A DNA stretch of 64,000 nucleotides from Hyphomicrobium denitrificans 1NES1 (GCF_000230975.2 NC_021172.1:1364001-1428000); one strand, 5' to 3'; shown: positions 55,532-64,000, counted from the stretch's first letter. Translations and numbers: made by a program. Notes: a model not told the origin generated them from the sequence alone.

Positions 55532-55617
55532 AATGAAAACCTGGCCTTGCTGATTTTTTGATTGGCCTCGCTAGAGACAAAGTTGTTCCCCATGTTCCGA
55601 GGCGGTCCAGCTTTGCG

Positions 55618-55642
55618 AACGCCGGGAAAGAGAATTTGTTCC
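55618..55642 (-). promoter_or_regulatory. EcfG-type promoter for nepR-ecfG
   Basis: On the minus strand GGAAC (55642-55638) and CGTT (55621-55618) are 16 bases apart, about 87 bases before the nepR ATG. This implies positive autoregulation of the module. Confidence 0.8.
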
Positions 55643-55648
55643 GTCGTG

Positions 55649-55673
55649 GGAACCAGTGGTGTGGCCGGGCGTT
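55649..55673 (+). promoter_or_regulatory. EcfG-type promoter for phyR
   Basis: GGAAC (55649-55653) and CGTT (55670-55673) are separated by 16 bases on the plus strand, 84 bases before the phyR ATG. The two -35 elements of this and the nepR promoter lie only 6 bases apart, back to back. Confidence 0.78.
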
Positions 55674-55756
55674 GAAGTGCCGGTGCAGCTTGACTGTTAG
55701 AATGGACTGGCTATCCGTCCCGTCCCTCGACGTCGGCCCGGGAGGTGCAGTGTGTC

Positions 55757-56560
55757 ATGTCGATTGCCCAGACGATCCGTCCCCATCTGCCGTATCTGCG
55801 GCGTTTCGCCCGGACGCTGACGGGAGCCCAGGAAACGGGAGATGCTTATGTCGCCACGTTGCTCGAAGGTCTGGTTTCGACACCCTCGGATTTTCCGACG
55901 GATATGCCGGCGCGCGTAGCGCTCTACCACCTGTTTCTAAGGGTTTGGAACTCCGTGCGGCTGTCGTCGTCCGACGGCGAAGATGTGCAAGGATCGCTGG
56001 CGACGGCGCAACGCCGGATCAATTCAATCAGCTCGTTGCCACGACAGGCGTTTCTTCTCATTGCTGTCGAAGGATTTACCGCGGCGGAGGCTGCAACCAT
56101 TCTTGAAGTCGGCGAAAAGGATATCGAGAGCTTGCTCGACGTTGCCGGCCAAGAAATTGCGCATCAGGTCGCGACCAATGTCCTCATCATCGAGGACGAG
56201 CTTCTGATTGCGATGGACTTGGAAACAATCGTTACAAGTCTTGGGCACACGGTTCAGGAGGTGGCGACCACCAAGACCGAAGCCCTCGCCGCCGTTAAGC
56301 GTCAGAAACCCGGACTCATTCTTGCCGACGTGAAGCTGGCGGACGGCAGCAGCGGTCTCGACGCGGTGAAAGAGATCGTGGCGGAAGGAGAAGTTCCTAT
56401 CATCTTCATTACGGCGTATCCGGAAAAAGTGCTGACGGGCGAGCGACCCGAGCCGACGTTCCTGATCTCGAAGCCGTTCCAGCGTGAGACCGTCATGGCG
56501 ATTATCAGCCAGGCGCTGTTCTTCGATACAAGGGCCCACCTGCGGACGGCGGCTGCCTAA
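55757..56560 (+). CDS. phyR: General stress response regulator PhyR
   Basis: About 267 residues. The N-terminal half mimics an ECF sigma factor (MSIAQTIRPHLPYLRRFART; SLPRQAFLLIAVEGFTAAEA), and the C-terminal half is a receiver (VLIIEDELLIAMDLETIV, phospho-Asp in LILADVKLADGSSG, FLISKPFQRETV with the conserved Lys). On phosphorylation the sigma-like half binds NepR and frees EcfG. ATG 55757 follows GGAGGT by 10 bases; an earlier GTG would lie inside that ribosome-binding site. It converges with rarA. Confidence 0.95.
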   Translation: MSIAQTIRPHLPYLRRFARTLTGAQETGDAYVATLLEGLVSTPSDFPTDMPARVALYHLFLRVWNSVRLSSSDGEDVQGSLATAQRRINSISSLPRQAFLLIAVEGFTAAEAATILEVGEKDIESLLDVAGQEIAHQVATNVLIIEDELLIAMDLETIVTSLGHTVQEVATTKTEALAAVKRQKPGLILADVKLADGSSGLDAVKEIVAEGEVPIIFITAYPEKVLTGERPEPTFLISKPFQRETVMAIISQALFFDTRAHLRTAAA

Positions 56561-56761
56561 CACCCCACCTTCCTTTTACCCTGATGGGAGCAGGCTCGAC
56601 CAATCCACTCGCTGCGAAGCCCGCCGTCATCAGTTCCGTTGCAGTACCGCTCTGCAGCACAGCCGTGACACCAACTCCTGCCAGAAAGGCGCGAAACCCG
56701 GTCTTGAGCGCGGTGCCCAGCAGGGAGGCTCAGCCATGGTGACCAATCCAATCCGTATTGA

Positions 56762-58081
56762 CTAGGATCGGCGGTTGCGCTCGGCGCGGAGCTTTGCCCA
56801 ATAATCGAGGCGTTTCTTGATTTCACGTTCGAAGCCGCGCTCAGGCGGATCGTAATATTTCGGACGCTTTTTGAATTCGTCCGGAAAGTAGTTCTGGCCT
56901 GAGAAAGCTTCCGGCTGATCGTGATCGTAGAGGTAATCCGAACCGTAGCCTTCCTCTTCCATCAGTTTTGTTGGCGCGTTGAGAATTGTCTTCGGCGGCG
57001 AGATCGATCCGTGTTCCTTGGCAGCGCGCATCGCCGCTTTGAAGGCGACGTAATTGGCGTTCGATTTCGGCGCCGTCGCCATGTAGATCACGGCTTCGGC
57101 AAGAGCCAGCTCGCCTTCCGGCGAGCCAAGAAAATCGAAGGCTTCTTTCGCGGCGTTGGCGATGACGAGCGCCTGTGGATCTGCAAGGCCGATGTCCTCG
57201 ACCGCCATGCGGACGACGCGGCGGGCGATGAACAATCGATCCTCGCCGCCGTCGAGCATCCGGCAAAAATAATAAAGTGCCGCGTCCGGATCGGAGCCGC
57301 GCACGGCCTTATGTAGCGCCGAGATCAGATTGTAATGGCCCTCGCGTGATTTGTCGTAGAGCGGAGCGCGCCGCTGGACGAGCTTGACGAGCGCCTCGCG
57401 GGTGAGTGGCTTCCCCTTCGGCGCAACCGCCGCGAAGACGTCTTCTGCAAGATTGAGAATGGCGCGGCCGTCGCCATCGGCCATGCCTTTGAGGGCTTCG
57501 CGTGCATCCGCATCGAGCGGCAGGGGCCGGCCGACGTCCGCTTCGGCACGCTTCAAGAGCGTTTCGAGCGTCGCGTCGTCGAGGCGATTGAGGACGAGCA
57601 CGCTGGCCCGCGACAGAAGCGCGGCGTTGAGCTCGAACGACGGGTTTTCCGTCGTCGCCCCGACGAGAGTGATCGTGCCGTCTTCCATGTAGGGCAGGAA
57701 GGAGTCCTGCTGTGAGCGGTTGAAGCGATGAATTTCGTCGATGAAGAGGAGGGTGCCCTTACCCTGTTCGCGCATGACTTTCGCGCGCTCGAAGGCCTTC
57801 CTCAGATCGGCAACGCCGGAAAAGATCGCCGAGAGTTGCTCGAAATTGAGATGTGTTTCGCTCGCGAGAAGCCGGGCGATCGTCGTCTTGCCGGAACCCG
57901 GAGGCCCCCAGAAAATCAGGCTTGGCACGCGGCCGCTTTTCAGCATGCGCGTCAGCGTTCCGTCCGGCCCGACGATGTGATCCTGCCCGGCGACTTCCTG
58001 CAGGGTTTTCGGGCGCAGGCGATCGGCAAGCGGCCGCGGCGCGCTCTTCTCCAGTCCTGCAGCTTCAAAGAGATTTGTCAT
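56762..58081 (-). CDS. rarA: Replication-associated recombination protein RarA (MgsA)
   Basis: About 439 residues. A clamp-loader-like AAA+ ATPase acting at stalled forks: Walker A FWGPPGSGKTTIARLLA, Walker B LLFIDEIHRFNRSQQDSFLP, sensor-1 LVGATTENPSFELNAALLSR, and the C-terminal tetramerisation region with GSDPDAALYYFCRMLDGGED and HGSISPPKTILNAPTKLM. ATG 58081 (MTNLFEAAG) fits homologues; another ATG at 58090 is possible. Confidence 0.94.
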   Translation of the reverse strand: MTNLFEAAGLEKSAPRPLADRLRPKTLQEVAGQDHIVGPDGTLTRMLKSGRVPSLIFWGPPGSGKTTIARLLASETHLNFEQLSAIFSGVADLRKAFERAKVMREQGKGTLLFIDEIHRFNRSQQDSFLPYMEDGTITLVGATTENPSFELNAALLSRASVLVLNRLDDATLETLLKRAEADVGRPLPLDADAREALKGMADGDGRAILNLAEDVFAAVAPKGKPLTREALVKLVQRRAPLYDKSREGHYNLISALHKAVRGSDPDAALYYFCRMLDGGEDRLFIARRVVRMAVEDIGLADPQALVIANAAKEAFDFLGSPEGELALAEAVIYMATAPKSNANYVAFKAAMRAAKEHGSISPPKTILNAPTKLMEEEGYGSDYLYDHDQPEAFSGQNYFPDEFKKRPKYYDPPERGFEREIKKRLDYWAKLRAERNRRS

Positions 58082-58186
58082 GACGCGCATATATAGAGGG
58101 CCGCGCGCGCCGTTCCAAACCCGAAGCGCTGGCGTTACCGGTCATTCCCCGACTGAACGGGCGAACGTCCAGGCTTTTGTGGGTTT

Positions 58187-58268
58187 GGCCCTGGATGGCC
58201 GCCTCGGAGGGCGGCCATGACGTGGAATAAGTACAGCGCACCCTCTCACGTCATGGCCGGCCAGGGCC
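58187..58268. repeat. REP-like palindromic element
   Basis: Nested inverted repeats lie between rarA and the bactofilin gene. ATGGCCGCC (58195-58203) pairs with GGCGGCCAT (58210-58218) around a 6-base loop. GGCCATGACGTG (58213-58224) pairs with CACGTCATGGCC (58247-58258), and GGCCCTGG (58187-58194) with CCAGGGCC (58261-58268). The hairpin pattern resembles the dispersed palindromes common in alphaproteobacterial intergenic DNA. Only one copy was seen in this window. Confidence 0.55.
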
Positions 58269-58314
58269 GCACGGCAGTCGGCTAGCGGCGAAATGCGTCT
58301 GGGCTTCCGTTCGT

Positions 58315-58965
58315 CTATGCTCGAACGGCGACGTTGACGGTCTTGGCCGGTCCTGAGCTTGCACCGGATGCGTCGGTCACTTCGACATCGAAGTGCGCCT
58401 TCGGGCCCTGCGAGCCGTCGTGGGAGAAATAGACTTGGCCGCCTGCAAGATCGGCCTGTGAGAACGAGCTGACAGGTGTCTTTAGCGTGCCGGCGAGGGC
58501 CACAAAGCCGCCATTCGCTTTCGAGACCGCAAACGTCAGGTCTTCAGGCTTGTCGTCGGGGTCGACGGCGTTCAGGTCGGCAAGCGTGATGCGCACCGAG
58601 CGGCCCTTGTCGACAGTCAAGTCGAGGTCGCCTGCAATTGCCGGCGGAATGTTCCGGACGTGGGCCGAAAGCTCGGCCCCTTCTTCCATCGACAGGCGCC
58701 CGTACCTGATCTTGCCCGCGGCGCTGCCGGTGCTTTTCAGCGAGAAAAGCTGCTGCACACGAACGTCGCCCTGAAGGGTGCCATGAACCTCGGCTGTGTC
58801 CGATTTGACGTTGCCGAAGACCTTCCCGCCTTCCTGAACCACAAGTTCCGACGCCGTAACGCCGCCTTCGACGTAACCCCAAACCTCAACCCGGCGGCCT
58901 TTCTTGACTTCGCCCTTCAGCACGGCACCTTCGCCGATGATCAAAACACCTCGCGTATCGGCCAT
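58315..58965 (-). CDS. Bactofilin-like domain fused to a CSPG/cadherin-like domain
   Basis: A 216-residue protein. Residues 5-95 are a bactofilin-type beta-helix (VLIIGEGAVLKGEVKKGRRV, YVEGGVTASELVVQEGGKVF, GTLQGDVRVQQLFSLKSTGS). Residues about 110-216 resemble the CSPG/NG2 cadherin-like repeat: LTFAVSKANGGFVALAG, FSQADLAGGQVYFSHDGSQG and FDVEVTDASG. Bactofilins polymerise on the inner face of the membrane, whereas CSPG-like repeats are normally extracellular, so the fusion is unusual. No signal peptide or membrane helix is visible. Both assignments rest on pattern recognition. Confidence 0.7.
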   Translation of the reverse strand: MADTRGVLIIGEGAVLKGEVKKGRRVEVWGYVEGGVTASELVVQEGGKVFGNVKSDTAEVHGTLQGDVRVQQLFSLKSTGSAAGKIRYGRLSMEEGAELSAHVRNIPPAIAGDLDLTVDKGRSVRITLADLNAVDPDDKPEDLTFAVSKANGGFVALAGTLKTPVSSFSQADLAGGQVYFSHDGSQGPKAHFDVEVTDASGASSGPAKTVNVAVRA

Positions 58966-59181
58966 CGGCTAAACTCCCCCATAACACGCATTACCTCGCC
59001 CGAACCTCGACCACGATTTTGTCAGCTTCTCGACCGTGGCATGACGCGGTGCGTTAACCTTGAAGGGGCGTTTCTCTCGGTGCCATTGCCGACTGTTTGT
59101 CAGGCCCCTGCAGAAAGGCGTTGATCGTTCCGCCGGTCGAGGATGCCACGCTTGACCTCGGACCGAATTCCGGGCTCTCCC

Positions 59182-60168
59182 ATGTCCATGAGCGTCGAGA
59201 CAATCACAGTTGCGGATGGCGAGGCCGATATGCGCCTCGATCGCTGGTTCCGTGCGCACTTTCCGGACGTCGGATACACCTATCTCCAGAAGCTCTTGCG
59301 CTCGGGACAGGTGCGGGTCGATTCCAAGCGCGCGCAGGCGAACGACCGTTTGAGTGCGGGCTCCGAAATCCGCGTCCCGGCCATCATTCGCCAGCCGAAG
59401 AAGGTGAGCCCGAACGGAAGACCGGCGCTTGGCGTTTCGAAGGGCGACCGTGATGCCATCGAAAAAATGATCCTTTACGAGGACGACCATGTGCTCGTCC
59501 TGAACAAGCCGTTTGGTCTCGCGGTGCAGGGTGGCACAGGCACCAAGAAGCATATTGACGGCATGCTCGAAGGCATGGCGGATCGCTTCGGCGGCGAGCG
59601 TCCGCGTCTGGTGCATCGCCTCGACCGCGACACGACTGGCGTGCTGCTCGTTGCAAAAACACGTGAAGCTGCGGCGAAGCTCGGCCGCATATTCCAGACG
59701 CGCTCGGCGGCCAAAACCTACTGGGCGCTGGTCAAAGGCGTGCCGAAGCCGCCGCAGGGCAAGGTCGAGGCTGCGCTCGTCAAGGCGTCAGGCCCCGATG
59801 GCGACCGCGTGCGCAAGGCGAAGCCCGGCGAGCAGGACGTCGCGATGCACGCGACGACGCACTATTCCGTCATCGACCGCGCTGCGCATAAAGCGGCGTG
59901 GGTGTCGCTGAAGCCGGTCACCGGGCGGCAGCATCAACTCCGCGCGCATATGCATCTCATCGGTCATCCGATCGTCGGCGACAACAAGTACGAAGGCGAC
60001 GTGCACATGCCGGCGGAGAACATCGAGAAGAAGCTGCACCTGCACGCGCGCCGCCTCGTCATTCCGCATCCAAAGGGGGGCAAGATCATCGATGTGACGG
60101 CGCCGCTGCCCGCCCACATGGCGGCATCGTGGGAATTGCTCGGCTTCGACATTGGAAAGTTCGAATGA
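59182..60168 (+). CDS. RluA-family 23S rRNA pseudouridine synthase
   Basis: About 328 residues. An S4-like RNA-binding domain (MRLDRWFRAHFPDVGYTYLQ) precedes the catalytic domain with VHRLDRDTTGVLLVAKT, which holds the nucleophilic Asp, and WVSLKPVTGRQHQLRAHMHL and GHPIVGDNKYEG, typical of RluC/RluD. The uridine target is not determined; RluC is likely by length and S4 domain. ATGs at 59182 and 59188 are both possible starts. Confidence 0.92.
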   Translation: MSMSVETITVADGEADMRLDRWFRAHFPDVGYTYLQKLLRSGQVRVDSKRAQANDRLSAGSEIRVPAIIRQPKKVSPNGRPALGVSKGDRDAIEKMILYEDDHVLVLNKPFGLAVQGGTGTKKHIDGMLEGMADRFGGERPRLVHRLDRDTTGVLLVAKTREAAAKLGRIFQTRSAAKTYWALVKGVPKPPQGKVEAALVKASGPDGDRVRKAKPGEQDVAMHATTHYSVIDRAAHKAAWVSLKPVTGRQHQLRAHMHLIGHPIVGDNKYEGDVHMPAENIEKKLHLHARRLVIPHPKGGKIIDVTAPLPAHMAASWELLGFDIGKFE

Positions 60169-60213
60169 GGTGCCTCGACTTTTCAAGTCGTAGCGACGAG
60201 ATGAGGGCGAAGC

Positions 60214-60744
60214 ATGGCTGATCTGATTGCATCCACAATCCGCTCCGTATTATCGAATTCTTTCTTGACCTTTCTTGTCGTCGGTCTTGTATTCTCCATC
60301 GTTGCCATCGCCCGCGCGCCGAAGCCGGTGTCTGCCTCGGTCATCGTCGAAAAGCTGTTGTCCTGGCACGTCTTCTGGTCGATCGGCGTCGGCTATTTCT
60401 ATAATTTTGTCATGCACGCATTTTTTGGAGAGATGGTGGCCTCATTCATTGGCTGGGCGGATAGCCCGTTCCAGTTTGAAGTGGCGACCGCCAGTCTCGG
60501 CTTTTCCGCCGTCGGCTTGATTGCGGCCTTTCGAAGTTTCGACCTCCGTCTCGCGGCAGTTGTCGGTCCGGCCTTGTTTATGCTCGGCGCGGCGGTAGGT
60601 CATGCCTATCAGATGGCCGTGCACCAGAACTTCGCGCCAGGCAACGCCGGCGTGGTTTTCTATATGGATATTGTCATACCATTGATCGGGTTCGTGCTGC
60701 TTTGGCTCCAGTATCGGATCGGTCATCGGGGCGTGCAAACCTAG
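60214..60744 (+). CDS. Integral membrane protein, DUF6790-like
   Basis: A 176-residue protein with about five predicted helices (FLTFLVVGLVFSIVAIA, IGVGYFYNFVMHAFFGEMVA, TASLGFSAVGLIAAFRS, AAVVGPALFMLGAAVGHAYQ, IVIPLIGFVLLWLQY). A His-rich helix pattern (MHAFF, GHAYQMAVHQN) is notable. Family membership is tentative and function unknown. It lies 45 bases after the pseudouridine synthase. Confidence 0.7.
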   Translation: MADLIASTIRSVLSNSFLTFLVVGLVFSIVAIARAPKPVSASVIVEKLLSWHVFWSIGVGYFYNFVMHAFFGEMVASFIGWADSPFQFEVATASLGFSAVGLIAAFRSFDLRLAAVVGPALFMLGAAVGHAYQMAVHQNFAPGNAGVVFYMDIVIPLIGFVLLWLQYRIGHRGVQT

Positions 60745-60839
60745 CTTGGTGAGGAGCTGCGCCGCGGCGTGGCGTCGCCCGTCCCGATCATGCATCTCGC
60801 GGAATTTGCGGCGTTATTGTAGCGTGCTAGAACGCATCC

Positions 60840-61520
60840 ATGAAACTCATCGTTTTCGATTGCGACGGAACGATCGTCGACAGCCAGGCCGGTATCGTCC
60901 TGTCGATGGAGCATGCCTTCAAATCGCTGCGCATGGTGCCGCCGACGCGCAAGCAGACGCTTGCCGTCGTCGGCCTGTCGCTACTCGAAGCGTGCTCGGC
61001 GCTGGCGCCTGAAGCGGAATACGGAACGTGCGTCGAATTGGCCGAGGGCTACAAGGCTGCGTTCCGGGAACTCGACCGAAATCCGTCGGACACCGACATT
61101 CTCTTTCCGCTGGCCAGGGAAACAATTGCGCATCTCGCGGCACGCGAAGATCATCTGCTCGCCATTGCGACCGGCAAGTCCCGGCGCGGGGTTGAGCGGA
61201 TGTGCGAGCGGGAAGGATGGCAGTCCTATTTCGTGACCATCCAGACGTCGGACGATCATCCTTCGAAACCCAATCCTTCGATGCTGCTGAGAGCTATGCT
61301 TGAAGCAGGCGTCGAGCCTGCCGATACGGTCATGATCGGCGACACGACGTATGACGTGGATATGGCACGCGCTGCGGGTGTTCCGGCGATCGGCGTCGCA
61401 TGGGGCTACCATAGCGTTGCGGAATTGACGAATGCCGGTGCGCGTAAGATCGTCGAAAGCTTTACCGATCTTCCGGCAGCGATCGACATCGCGTTTGGCA
61501 CCAAGAGCTGCGCGGCATGA
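60840..61520 (+). CDS. HAD-superfamily phosphatase (phosphoglycolate-phosphatase-like)
   Basis: A 226-residue HAD-IA hydrolase. Motif I is LIVFDCDGTIVDSQAGI, motif II LLAIATGKSRRGVERM, motif III KPNPSMLLRAM and motif IV VMIGDTTYDVDMARAAGVPA. An inserted helical cap follows motif I. The substrate is unknown. The stop overlaps the ATP12 gene start by four bases (ATGA), a pairing often seen in alphaproteobacteria. Confidence 0.88.
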   Translation: MKLIVFDCDGTIVDSQAGIVLSMEHAFKSLRMVPPTRKQTLAVVGLSLLEACSALAPEAEYGTCVELAEGYKAAFRELDRNPSDTDILFPLARETIAHLAAREDHLLAIATGKSRRGVERMCEREGWQSYFVTIQTSDDHPSKPNPSMLLRAMLEAGVEPADTVMIGDTTYDVDMARAAGVPAIGVAWGYHSVAELTNAGARKIVESFTDLPAAIDIAFGTKSCAA

Positions 61521-62317
61521 GCGGCACGACGTCCAATGGTAATGGGAAAGATCGCCATCGCGCCGATCTGGAGCGTGCTTCCGGTGGTCCGCGCGGTGTC
61601 ATCAGCGACAGCCTAGCCAAGCCGCTGGCCCGCCGATTCTACAAGGGGGCGAGCGTCAGCGATGTGGCGCCGTTCCAAATTCTGCTCGATGGACGCGCCA
61701 TTAAGACACCGAAGAAGCGTGCCCTTGCCGTCCCGACAAAAGCGTTGGCTGAGGCGATCGCGGAAGAATGGCAGGCGCAGCAGGAGTTCGTCGATCCGTC
61801 GCGCATGCCGCTGACGCGTTTTGCTAACACCGCGATCGACGCCGTCAGCGAAACGGAGGATGCGGTTGCGGCCGATATCGTCGCTTATGCGGGCAGCGAT
61901 CTCGTTTGCTATCGCGCCGAGACGCCGGAGGCGTTGGTCGCGCTTCAGTCTCGCGATTGGAATCCGGTCGTTGCTTGGGCGGACGCGACGCTCGGGGCTA
62001 AGTTCAGGGTCGTGCCGGGGATCGTGCACGTTCAGCAGCCGCCGGCGGCTTTGGCGGCCGTGGCTGAGGCTCTCACTCCCCACGATGCATTCCGCCTGAC
62101 GGGCCTGCATGTGCTGACGACATTGATGGGTTCGGCGCTGCTGGCGCTGGCGCTTGCGCGGGGAGCCTTAACATCCGATGCGGCGTGGGGTGCGGCGCAT
62201 GTCGATGAAGATTATGAGATCTCGCTCTGGGGCGAAGATGCCGAGGCCGCCGCCCGCCGCCGCGGCCGCCGCGCCGAGTTCGATGCCGCCTGGCGCTGGT
62301 TGGAGCTGCTCAGCTAG
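61517..62317 (+). CDS. ATP12-family F1-ATPase assembly chaperone
   Basis: A 266-residue protein binding free F1 alpha subunits before assembly. Key blocks are RFYKGASVSDVAPFQILLDG, RAIKTPKKRALAVPTKALAE, IAEEWQAQQEFVDPSRMPLT, RFANTAIDAV and LTGLHVLTTLMGSALLALAL. It is coupled to the upstream phosphatase gene by ATGA. The family is restricted to alphaproteobacteria and mitochondria, which supports the class of the organism. Confidence 0.9.
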   Translation: MSGTTSNGNGKDRHRADLERASGGPRGVISDSLAKPLARRFYKGASVSDVAPFQILLDGRAIKTPKKRALAVPTKALAEAIAEEWQAQQEFVDPSRMPLTRFANTAIDAVSETEDAVAADIVAYAGSDLVCYRAETPEALVALQSRDWNPVVAWADATLGAKFRVVPGIVHVQQPPAALAAVAEALTPHDAFRLTGLHVLTTLMGSALLALALARGALTSDAAWGAAHVDEDYEISLWGEDAEAAARRRGRRAEFDAAWRWLELLS

Positions 62318-62462
62318 GGCCTTGGTCCAGGCCTCAAACATTGAGATAAAAAACGATTAGCTGGACATCGTTCTTTTGCTTCCTGGGCTTTGCCGTCTTG
62401 CTCTCACAACATAGTTTGCCTCACACTTGAGGCAACTGATTCGCAGAAGCGTAGGCTGATCG

Positions 62463-63155
62463 ATGCTGCACAGGCCGCGCATTCCGGAACTTGCGCAACG
62501 CGACCGGTTTATTCGCCGGGCGGTGAGCGAAGGGCGTGTGCTGACATTCGCCGATGAGGAAACCGCTTCCGTTCCGTCACAGAAGGTACGGGGCAGGACG
62601 GTTCAGCTTTTCTGGTCTAGCCCGATCGAGGCGACACGGTGGGCTGAAGCGCTTGCGGGCAATAACGAGCTGCAGGACATCGCTCTTGCGACCTTCGCCG
62701 CCGAGATCCTGCCCGGTATTGCCAAGGCCAAGGGATTTGCGGGCACCGATTGGGTGTCCGATCCGATCGAAGCCGAGGTCGATCCCCTCGATCTGCAGAT
62801 CCGCCTAAAGACGGAGGCGATCCCCTACTATGCCGCTGCTGCGCGTATTCGGGGCGAAGTCTTTCTCGTCGGCGACGAATCCGGGCCGATACTGACGCCG
62901 GCTGGACCGTGGGCGCCTGCGGGAGACCTTCTGCATATATTCGCAGCGCGAGCCGAGGCCGAACGCCACCTGAAGCAGGCGGGCGGCAAGCGCGTCATTA
63001 CCGATCCGATCATCGACTTCGTCGGCGTGACCCTGTCCTGGGCGGCGACGCGCGCCCGCGCCGTCGCCATCGAGCCGATCGCGGGGGCGGGTTTTATCGA
63101 GGTTAAGATTGGTGAGTTCGGGCGCCAACTTGCCGCGGCACAAACGTCGGCGTAA
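62463..63155 (+). CDS. Conserved hypothetical protein, possibly DUF2750-like
   Basis: A 230-residue cytoplasmic protein without signal or helices. An Ala-rich acidic middle includes VQLFWSSPIEATRWAEALAG and LQDIALATFAAEILPGIAKA. The family was not identified with confidence; the strand order WxxSPxEA hints at DUF2750. It is followed by the carboxylase gene after about 140 bases. Confidence 0.6.
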   Translation: MLHRPRIPELAQRDRFIRRAVSEGRVLTFADEETASVPSQKVRGRTVQLFWSSPIEATRWAEALAGNNELQDIALATFAAEILPGIAKAKGFAGTDWVSDPIEAEVDPLDLQIRLKTEAIPYYAAAARIRGEVFLVGDESGPILTPAGPWAPAGDLLHIFAARAEAERHLKQAGGKRVITDPIIDFVGVTLSWAATRARAVAIEPIAGAGFIEVKIGEFGRQLAAAQTSA

Positions 63156-63296
63156 ACGGCACATCCGGCGGCTTTCGGTTATTAATGATCCGTCCCAATG
63201 CGGCCTGCCGGCCGCGCATTTCTCAACATTTGCGCTCTCCCGAGGCCGTGCTAGAGAGCCAGCGCATTTATCACGGCAAGGCAGGGTGGCAGGTTC

Positions 63297-64000
63297 ATGA
63301 AAGACATCATCGGGGAGCTCGAGACGCGGCGCGCCAATGCTCGCCTGGGGGGCGGCCAGGCTCGCATCAACTCGCAGCACCAGAAGGGCAAGTTGACGGC
63401 GCGCGAACGGATCGAGCTGCTGATGGATGAAGGCTCGTTCGAGGAGTTCGACATGTTCGTCGAGCACCGCTGCACCGAGTTCGGCATGGAAAAGACGAAG
63501 GTGCCGGGCGATGGCGTCGTGACCGGGTGGGGCACGATCAACGGCCGCACAGTCTATGTCTTTGCCAAGGACTTCACGGTGATGGGCGGTTCCTTGAGCG
63601 AAACGCACGCCAAGAAGATCACCAAGATCCAGGACATGGCGCTCAAAAACCGTACGCCGATCATCGGCCTGTTCGACGCGGGCGGCGCGCGTATCCAGGA
63701 AGGCGTCGACGCGCTCGGCGGGTATGGCGAGGTTTTTCAGCGCAACGTGCTTGCCTCCGGCGTCATTCCGCAGATCTCGGTCATCATGGGGCCGTGCGCG
63801 GGCGGCGACGTCTACTCCCCTGCGATGACCGATTTCATCTTCATGGTCAAAGACACGAGCTATATGTTCGTGACCGGTCCGGACGTCGTGAAGACGGTGA
63901 CGAACGAAACAGTGACGGCGGAGGAGCTTGGCGGCGCCAAGGTCCACACGACGAAATCGTCGATCGCAGACCGGGCCTACGAGAACGACGTCGAGGCGCT
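63297..64000 (+). CDS. pccB: Acyl-CoA (propionyl-CoA) carboxylase beta subunit, 3' end outside window
   Basis: The frame is open from ATG 63297 to the window end (234 complete codons). It begins [20 protein letters not shown], has [40 protein letters not shown] and [20 protein letters not shown], and the oxyanion block [20 protein letters not shown]. These match the carboxyltransferase subunit that transfers carboxyl from biotin to propionyl-CoA (or acetyl/methylcrotonyl-CoA); propionyl-CoA is favoured by the EHRCTEFGM and [10 protein letters not shown] blocks. The C-terminal half is missing. Confidence 0.92.
   Translation, partial: MKDIIGELETRRANARLGGGQARINSQHQKGKLTARERIELLMDEGSFEEFDMFVEHRCTEFGMEKTKVPGDGVVTGWGTINGRTVYVFAKDFTVMGGSLSETHAKKITKIQDMALKNRTPIIGLFDAGGARIQEGVDALGGYGEVFQRNVLASGVIPQISVIMGPCAGGDVYSPAMTDFIFMVKDTSYMFVTGPDVVKTVTNETVTAEELGGAKVHTTKSSIADRAYENDVEA

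Noticed and set aside
58969..59616. A 215-codon minus-strand frame
   Set aside because: Mostly antisense to the pseudouridine synthase and without recognisable domains.
1..64000. CRISPR arrays, rRNA genes, complete insertion sequences and phage genes
   Set aside because: None was seen. The only regular repeats are inside the HAMP kinase gene, and the only mobile-element trace is the IS3 fragment.

Overview
The window is a chromosomal segment of an alphaproteobacterium, most likely in the Hyphomicrobiales (Rhizobiales) and possibly Hyphomicrobium-like. The evidence is a complete PhyR-NepR-EcfG general stress module with its characteristic promoters, several HWE-type histidine kinases, an ATP12-family F1 assembly chaperone, an fabH-ihfA-merR block and generally high GC codon use. 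The genus is an inference; the class is well supported.

Layout. (1) 1-7 kb: end of fabH, ihfA, a MerR regulator and a phosphopantetheinyl transferase in one direction, then an amino-acid permease with a secreted protein, a Tat-exported hydrolase-like protein and tRNA-Pro(GGG). (2) 7-11.3 kb: a mosaic accessory patch with a 39-codon secreted peptide gene, an FAD oxidoreductase, the tail of an IS3-family transposase, a secreted beta-propeller protein with many Asp-boxes, and a truncated paralogue of the FAD oxidoreductase. (3) 11.3-38.9 kb: a large Wzx/Wzy-type exopolysaccharide locus. It holds glycosyltransferases, a Wzc-like chain-length protein with a damaged P-loop, flippase, Wzy/ligase, ExoF/Wza-like export protein, a WcaJ-like initiating transferase, WecG/TagA transferase, pyruvyl transferase, sugar-modifying genes (cytidylyltransferase, C-methyltransferase, PIG-L deacetylase, DUF4910 protein, epimerases, aminotransferase), a membrane-anchored PQQ dehydrogenase and a LuxR regulator with a pseudo-receiver. 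(4) 39-57 kb: a stress-response region with a trehalose operon (otsA, ROK kinase, PfkB kinase, otsB), two HWE kinases, a GH15 enzyme, an 1898-residue kinase carrying nine tandem HAMP units, and ecfG-nepR divergent from phyR. (5) 57-64 kb: housekeeping genes, namely rarA/mgsA, a bactofilin-cadherin-like fusion, an RluA-family pseudouridine synthase, a HAD phosphatase, an ATP12 chaperone and the start of a propionyl-CoA carboxylase beta subunit.

How the parts work together. Four sites matching GGAAC-N16-CGTT lie directly upstream of nepR-ecfG, phyR, otsA and the HAMP kinase. This links trehalose synthesis, the kinase operon and probably the GH15 enzyme into one EcfG regulon together with its own master switch. 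The polysaccharide locus appears to make, modify and export one heteropolysaccharide that probably carries a branched (C-methyl) or amino sugar and pyruvate ketals, under an orphan LuxR-type regulator.

The most unusual items are: the HAMP array with a 341-bp perfect internal repeat exactly five units apart; the two-kinase trehalose operon under an EcfG site; the bactofilin-CSPG/cadherin-like fusion; the CDP-sugar gene set without a recognisable CDP-glucose dehydratase; and the mosaic patch at 8.6-11.3 kb.
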